Below, piece after piece: positions 59,244 to 64,000 of a stretch of DNA of 64,000 bases (the stretch's first letter is position 1; the number at the start of each line of letters is the position of its first letter). Origin of the DNA: Xylaria sp. FL1777. Lineage: Eukaryota > Ascomycota > Sordariomycetes > Xylariales > Xylariaceae. The stretch lies in NCBI GenBank assembly GCA_022578965.1, contig MU400551.1, forward strand, positions 1 to 64,000, in the 5' to 3' direction. The notes below the pieces were generated by a model that worked only from the letters and a program-made list of their open reading frames with translations, made no database searches and was not told the DNA's origin. The position numbers and the translations under genes are program-made.

Positions 59244-60364
59244 ATGAGTGATTCGACGAAGAAGCAGAAGAAGCAAAAGAAGGGCCGAGAAAAACTACCA
59301 GATTTGCCCACCGTAGGAAACCAGAGAAAATGGGATATCATTAAAGTGGTGTTGCGGTCGATTTGCTTAGCATTAAGCGTGACCGACGTGGCGGAACTGA
59401 TTATCATCGACTACTCATCCAACAGCCTGCATTACTGGCCAGCAGTTGCTTATCCTCTGGTAAGTCTTGCGGCGTCTACATCAGGCTACCTCGTCACTCT
59501 TCCCGCGATATCAACTCTGCCTTCAATCCGCAAACCCACCATCTACGTCGATACTGACGGTGGTGGTAATTATAGCTAGCGGGCTTCATACTATGGGACA
59601 TAGTCGAATTCATCGTTATCATCGTGCGGGAGAGTACGGCCAAAGGCGTCCATCCGGGGGCCCACGTCGGCATCGAGTTGATTCTGTGGCTGGGTAGCAT
59701 CTTCACGATCGCGGCGCAGGCGTTCAACGCCGACTGGGACCAACTGGGAGCGCCCGCGTGGGAACTGAGAGAGTTGGAGTTGACCACTTGGGTGTATCTG
59801 GCACTCACCCAGTTCAGCTTCTTAAGCTTCGTGGGGTACGTCCCCCCTATTCTCACTTAAACCAAATATCTCACAACATTGCTGTCTATGCGCTCGCTGG
59901 GCTAGTGCCGAATGTTAGTATGTTCATCGTGAGCTAACGATGAACTGCACGACAGGGCTCTGCGCTTCGTATTATTCGTGCGGGCGTGTGTGGAGGTAGA
60001 CAGACGGAAAAAGGACCGACGGGTCCAGCAGCTCGTATTTGCGATTCAGAAGCAAGGACGGGACCCGCAGGACGTTCCCTTGTCAACTTTTAAAAAGGCG
60101 CGAGAGCTAGACCGTGTCAGTTCGTCTGCGATGCTTAAAGCGCTGTCACCGTCGTCGACGGCGCACTCGAATACCCCCTCCAACCCATCGTCGTCGATGT
60201 CTTCGACAGCGACACCACAACGACCGCGGTCCGCGCCAGAGGAGCGAGATTTCGCGTATAAATACAACTTCCCCATAGCTACCGTACCGGAGCTCTTGGC
60301 GTCTGGGATTCATCCTGAAGATGCCCGGAATCAGAAAGTCTTGATTGGAGATTTCCCGAGGTAG
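59244..60364 (+). CDS. Four-helix integral membrane protein
   Basis: Three exons: 59244-59459, 59576-59835 and 59956-60364, giving 294 aa in frame. A Lys-rich N-terminus (STKKQKKQKKGREK) precedes four hydrophobic segments, including VVLRSICLALSVTDVAELIII, WPAVAYPLLAGFILWDIVEFIVII, GIELILWLGSIFTIAAQAF and VYLALTQFSFLSFVGALRFVLFVRACVEV. A cytosolic tail of about 110 aa, rich in Ser and basic residues, ends in a conserved-looking YKYNFPIATVPELLASGIHPED block. The layout resembles fungal MARVEL-like or SUR7-neighbour proteins, but no signature residues settle it. The function is unknown. Confidence 0.78.
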
Positions 60365-60995
60365 ATGGAGCGAGAACACTCGTACGAAAGGTAACAGCTG
60401 GAACGGCTCATGGTATATAGACCTATACATTAAATAATAATAAAAGATACCCATTTCATATTTCCAGACCATTCTGTCCTATACTTGTTCTTGTTTTTTT
60501 TCATCGACATATTCCATATTCCACCTTGCGTCTCTTTCTACATATCCCTGTTCCGTGTCAGTTTGTACGTGCCAATAGGATGTGCATGTAGTCTTAATAG
60601 ATGTTATATTGAATTAGGTAGGTGATCATTGTACCTAGGTTTTTCTATGCGCGGTAGAGCTTCTCCACTTCTACAGGGTACATGGGAACTTCCGCTATCT
60701 ACTTATACTCCACTAGCCCGTACTGAAACGACGTCACATGCCAAACCTATACTCACTAGATACTGCCTGTGGTGGACTCATATAGCTTGCCTTGGGGAGG
60801 TCAGCTGCTGATAACCGTCTCATCATCCCAGGCGCGAACCACGTCAGCTCAAGGTTTACTGTAAACTCATGTTTCCATCTATATAATACCCCGAGGCGAT
60901 GAAGTCCTTGACGGCCCCTGGATCTTCGCTCCATTTCAGACTAGCATCCTCCCAACAGAGCTAGATCCCAAAGACACGTCAACATAGTAGTCGCC
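60365..60995. other. Intergenic region
   Basis: About 630 bp with the RNase T2 promoter, including a possible TATA region (ATATAATACC, about 60880-60889) roughly 110 bp before the start. No gene is seen. Confidence 0.4.
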
Positions 60996-62204
60996 ATGGC
61001 GCCGACGATATCGTTGCGCTCTCTTTTCACTTACGCGAACAACCTCGTTTCGCAGATACCACTTCTCGGTGGCCTCTCGTACGATATCCCCAACTCCATC
61101 GTCCCCTCGATATTCGAACTCGGCCACACCAGTTCCTCCCAACCGCCTCCGAACTTTGCACACGAAACGGACTATGACGAACAACCCAATTTTGACGGCA
61201 TAACGCCCTACGATCCTCTCAGCGGCGCGCCCTCGTGCCCGCTCGATGGGCCCGTGAGCTGCAATAACCAGTCGTCCGCCGATTCGTGTTGCTTTATTCA
61301 CCCCGGCGGCCGGTTGTTGCTTACACAGTTTTGGGACGAGGAAATACATGTTGGCGGGGGCGAAGAAGACTGGACTCTTCACGGGCTTTGGTAAGTTCTG
61401 TTATCGTGTGCCATTATGACAGGAAATAACGTAGAGGATGGGGATGACCAAGTGCTGACGCTGTGGGAATAGGCCGGATCTCTGCGATGGCTCTTATGAC
61501 CAATACTGTGGGATGACACCTAGGTTCAACAACATTACGGCCGTCCTTGAACATTACGATCAGGGCGAGCTTATTGGATTCATGAATCGCTATTGGGTTG
61601 CTAACTAGTAAGTTTCCTAACGTCTTCACCATTTACCCCATACCTCCTGTAGAGCACTGTATTATCACAGGGGTATTTATTACCCAAGTTATAATAGCTC
61701 TGGAGGAGAAACGAGCTGTGGTGGAAAGGAAATACGACAATATCATCTCGAGTTTCACTACTAATAGAGAATAGCGGCACAAACGAGCACCTTTGGGCCC
61801 ATGAGTACAATAAGCACGGAACGTGCATCAATACACTCGCACCATCTTGTTACGGTGAAGCGTACACTGCAGGTTTAGAAGTGGTCGACTACTTCGTCCG
61901 TGCCTTCGGACTCTTCCGAATTCTGGACACATACCATGCGCTCCAACGGGTTGGGATAGAACCGGATTCTTCCAAAACGTACGCGCTAGCCGACGTTCAG
62001 GCCGCCCTTGAAGATTATAGCGGTAGCCGCGTTATACTCAAGTGTTCCCGACACGGCGTGCTACATGAAGCTTGGTACGTGTGGTTTGTAAAGGGCAGCC
62101 TGCAGAGCGGCGAGTTCGTCCCAGCACGGGATAGCTTCAGGGGCGACCATACCAATTGTCCTGCGCAAGTTAGATATTTGCCCAAGAGGAGTAAGGGAAG
62201 GTGA
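60996..62204 (+). CDS. Ribonuclease T2 family enzyme
   Basis: Three exons: 60996-61390, 61473-61607 and 61775-62204, giving 319 aa. Both catalytic blocks are intact: CAS I WTLHGLWPD (His129, split by intron 1) and CAS II HEYNKHGTC (His186, Glu187, His191), with many cysteines for disulfides (CPLDGPVSC, SCC, LCDG, CGM). T2 enzymes cut single-stranded RNA through a 2',3'-cyclic phosphate and are usually secreted or vacuolar. The N-terminus (MAPTISLRSLFTYANN) has no clear cleavable signal, so either an upstream exon is missing or targeting is unusual. Confidence 0.92.
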
Positions 62205-63369
62205 TCACGACATCCAAGTATAGACACCAATAAGTTAATAATAGTAGTAAGTATGAACCGAAAGCAGCCCCTGAGTCTATGATGGAGTGAAGTTATAGGT
62301 TTCTATTGTGCGTTCCTAACCGTAATTCCTAGATGGACTGGTCATCACATATCTGGTGTAGGGCAAGCTCTGACATTGTCCTCTATACGTGGGAGAGGGA
62401 TGAATAAGAACCCAATTAGACCCCAGCCTAAACTTTACACCAACAGTAGTATACAACTATTTATATAGAAGTAAGCATTGACATTTCTAAAATCTAATGG
62501 CCGAGTTGGTACGGTCTAGCGAAGCATCTCTACCTCTTAGTATCCTTACCTAGCGAACTTAATATCCCTACTCCGCATCGTTAGGCACTGGGGGTTCGAT
62601 TCCCTCGTTGGCCAAAATTACTTTTTTCAATAATTACTTTTTCTACTATTGAATACTATTCCCTCCAACGACACGCTCCCGACCGACTAGTTACCTATCG
62701 GTGCCTCATGCTCTTCTACGGTATACGATACGTCTTGTCTGCCATATTCTCTTGTAAATATTCATGATATTGATATTACCCTTACTCACAAGCCTAGCAG
62801 TGATTGTAATTTTACCTCAACTATTTCTTATTCACGATTCCAACCACTTTCACACGTGCACTCTAATCAAATCAATCAAATTACCTCATAGTGCTCAATC
62901 TCAGGTCGTCTCTAGATACGACAGGTATAGGCAAACCTATCAACGTGAGTGCAAGACCAAATAAGGCAGCAATTGACACCTAATTGACACCAAAGAACAT
63001 CGAAGAATGGGTTTAGAGTTGAATTGCATGCAGCTATCTGTTCCTAGGGAATTTGCTTCTACATCCTTGTGCGTTCTCTTGATAATGTGAGTAAGAAACC
63101 CGCAAAGAAAAAGATCGCCCAGCGATTCTCCTCTGCCCCCTTTAAGAGCCCATCGTCGCTATCCATCGGTGTGTCAAGCTATCCGCCCTGCTAACCTTGA
63201 GTATCGCTGTCTCCCAGACTGACGTGTTGGGCTAAGGAAGGCTAGCGAGGCGGAAAGGAATGTTTTCGCTAAACTATCATACTTGTCAGTTATAGTTATG
63301 AATTGGTTAGACATCTCTGGTGGATGCCTGAATATCTATCTATCTATCTGATGATTCCGAACTCACCGC
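62205..63369. other. Intergenic region
   Basis: About 1.16 kb between RNase T2 and the secreted cysteine protein. It holds the tRNA-like sequence noted separately and a short (ATCT)n run at about 63333-63350. No protein gene is supported. Confidence 0.4.
62499..62613 (+). tRNA. tRNA-like sequence (possible tRNA or relic)
   Basis: A perfect box-A match (TGGCCGAGTTGG, 62499-62510) and a perfect box-B match (GGTTCGATTCC, 62593-62603) lie in the right order. GGCCGA at the start can pair with TTGGCC at the end, and the T arm GGGGG-TTCGATT-CCCTC folds. I could not fit a normal D arm or anticodon arm in the 80 bp between, even with an intron. It is either a tRNA with an unusual intron or a decayed copy, so no isotype is assigned. 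Confidence 0.35.
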
Positions 63370-63753
63370 TTAGCCGCAGACGGCACCGCCGTTGTGGTTA
63401 CCAGCGCAGATGGGGCTGCCGCAGGAGGCGATGACGACGAAGACGCCGTTGGCGCATTGGATCTGAGGGGAAGATAACGAATGTCAGTCATCATCAACCT
63501 CTGAATTTCGTCTCAAGGGGGGGGGGATTGATTTCCTTACGATGTCAGTGCAGCTAGGGTCGCAGGCAAATCCATCGCCGTTGCAAGCCTCGCCGATGGG
63601 GAAGGCCGTGATGGGCGCGCCGAACTGCGAGCCGCAGGTGCCCACGGGGGTCTGGCGAGCGACGACCTGGTCGACTGCGTCGACGGGGCTGGCGAGGGCC
63701 GGGGCAGAGGCGAGGAGCATGCCGAAGAAGGCTGTGACTGTGGTGAACTGCAT
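63370..63753 (-). CDS. Small secreted eight-cysteine protein
   Basis: Two exons, 63541-63753 and 63370-63462, with a 78-nt intron containing a C run, giving 101 aa. A clear signal peptide (MQFTTVTAFFGMLLASAPALA) is followed by a short pro-region ending in VARQ. The mature part has eight cysteines: TCGS, EACNGDGFACDPSC, QCANG, SCGSPICAG and VCG. There is no hydrophobin or CFEM pattern. It could be a defence, surface or effector-type protein; the sequence does not decide. Confidence 0.82.
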
Positions 63754-64000
63754 GTTTGCTGTTGAGTGTTTGCTCGTGCTGAGTAGACTGTTAAGCTTGG
63801 TGGGAGATGTTTGGGATGAAGGACGAAGCTCGAGGGGATGATGCCGTCTTTATATACTCGTCTAGGCCACGCTGAAATGCTCTTGGCCCTACCTCTAAGT
63901 CTGTCTGGATTCGAGATAGTGAGGTCGTTACACGGGCTGTGGGTATCCTATCCTTCGTGGACGTGCGGGATGGACGTGCTGGCGTTAAACCCGTGGTTTG
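63754..64000. other. Promoter of the secreted eight-cysteine gene
   Basis: About 250 bp upstream of the last gene, up to the window edge. It carries the TATA box described separately and a CT-rich leader on the coding strand. Nothing else is seen. Confidence 0.45.
63849..63856 (-). promoter_or_regulatory. TATA box of the secreted eight-cysteine gene
   Basis: TATATAAA on the minus strand, 96 bp upstream of the ATG at 63753. A strong TATA box at this distance fits an inducible, highly expressed secreted protein. Confidence 0.55.

Noticed and set aside
1..64000. CRISPR array, prophage, integron or bacterial operon
   Set aside because: Spliceosomal introns and fungal families throughout show a eukaryotic nuclear genome; no regularly spaced repeat-spacer array is present.

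Overview
The window looks like nuclear DNA of a filamentous ascomycete (Pezizomycotina, probably Sordariomycetes). The evidence is short GT..AG introns, mostly 45-120 nt, with CTAAC/CTGAC-like branch points; typical fungal families (LaeA-like methyltransferase, Zn2Cys6 regulator, AcrB, DHA2 transporter, FHIP); and a very AT-rich block at the left edge that resembles a RIP-mutated repeat. I rebuilt the exon structures by hand. Every full gene model closes in frame, except that one internal boundary of the thioesterase gene and the first exon of CCR4 remain uncertain.

Layout. 1-1450: AT-rich, gene-free block with a 20-bp tandem satellite. 1.9-5.0 kb: FHIP-like endosome transport factor (+). 5-7.1 kb: decayed sequence with one orphan membrane peptide. 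7.1-8.0: dienelactone hydrolase (-). 9.3-10.9: ten-exon LaeA-like methyltransferase (-). 12.4-13.7: T5orf172/GIY-YIG protein (-). 14.4-16.7: 14-TM MFS transporter (-). 18.4-21.0: Zn2Cys6 regulator (-). 22.1-25.0: AcrB (-). 25-30.7: gene-empty, rich in GTAG/CTAC repeats. 30.75-33.6: a divergent pair, a 4HBT thioesterase (-) and a four-exon LYR protein (+). 33.8-35.2: SAM methyltransferase (-).

36.9-44.4 kb: a partly decayed metabolic island. It holds an amidohydrolase (decarboxylase-like) pseudogene, an orphan fragment and a cytochrome P450 pseudogene, followed by an apparently intact divergent pair: a beta-lactamase-fold serine hydrolase (-) and a Baeyer-Villiger-type FAD monooxygenase (+). 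The pair could oxidise a ketone to an ester and then hydrolyse it; this is inference.

47.5-49.8: CCR4 deadenylase. 51.1-52.3: 2-oxoglutarate/Fe(II) dioxygenase, followed by a 10-N assembly gap inside homopolymers. 53.5-54.9: PGAP4-like GPI glycosyltransferase. 55.2-55.7: small secreted protein. 56.9-57.8: conserved protein of unknown function. 59.2-60.4: four-helix membrane protein. 61.0-62.2: RNase T2. 63.4-63.75: eight-cysteine secreted protein. Housekeeping genes (FHIP, CCR4, AcrB, LYR, PGAP4-like) alternate with accessory ones, and apart from the hydrolase/monooxygenase pair no clear co-regulated cluster is visible.
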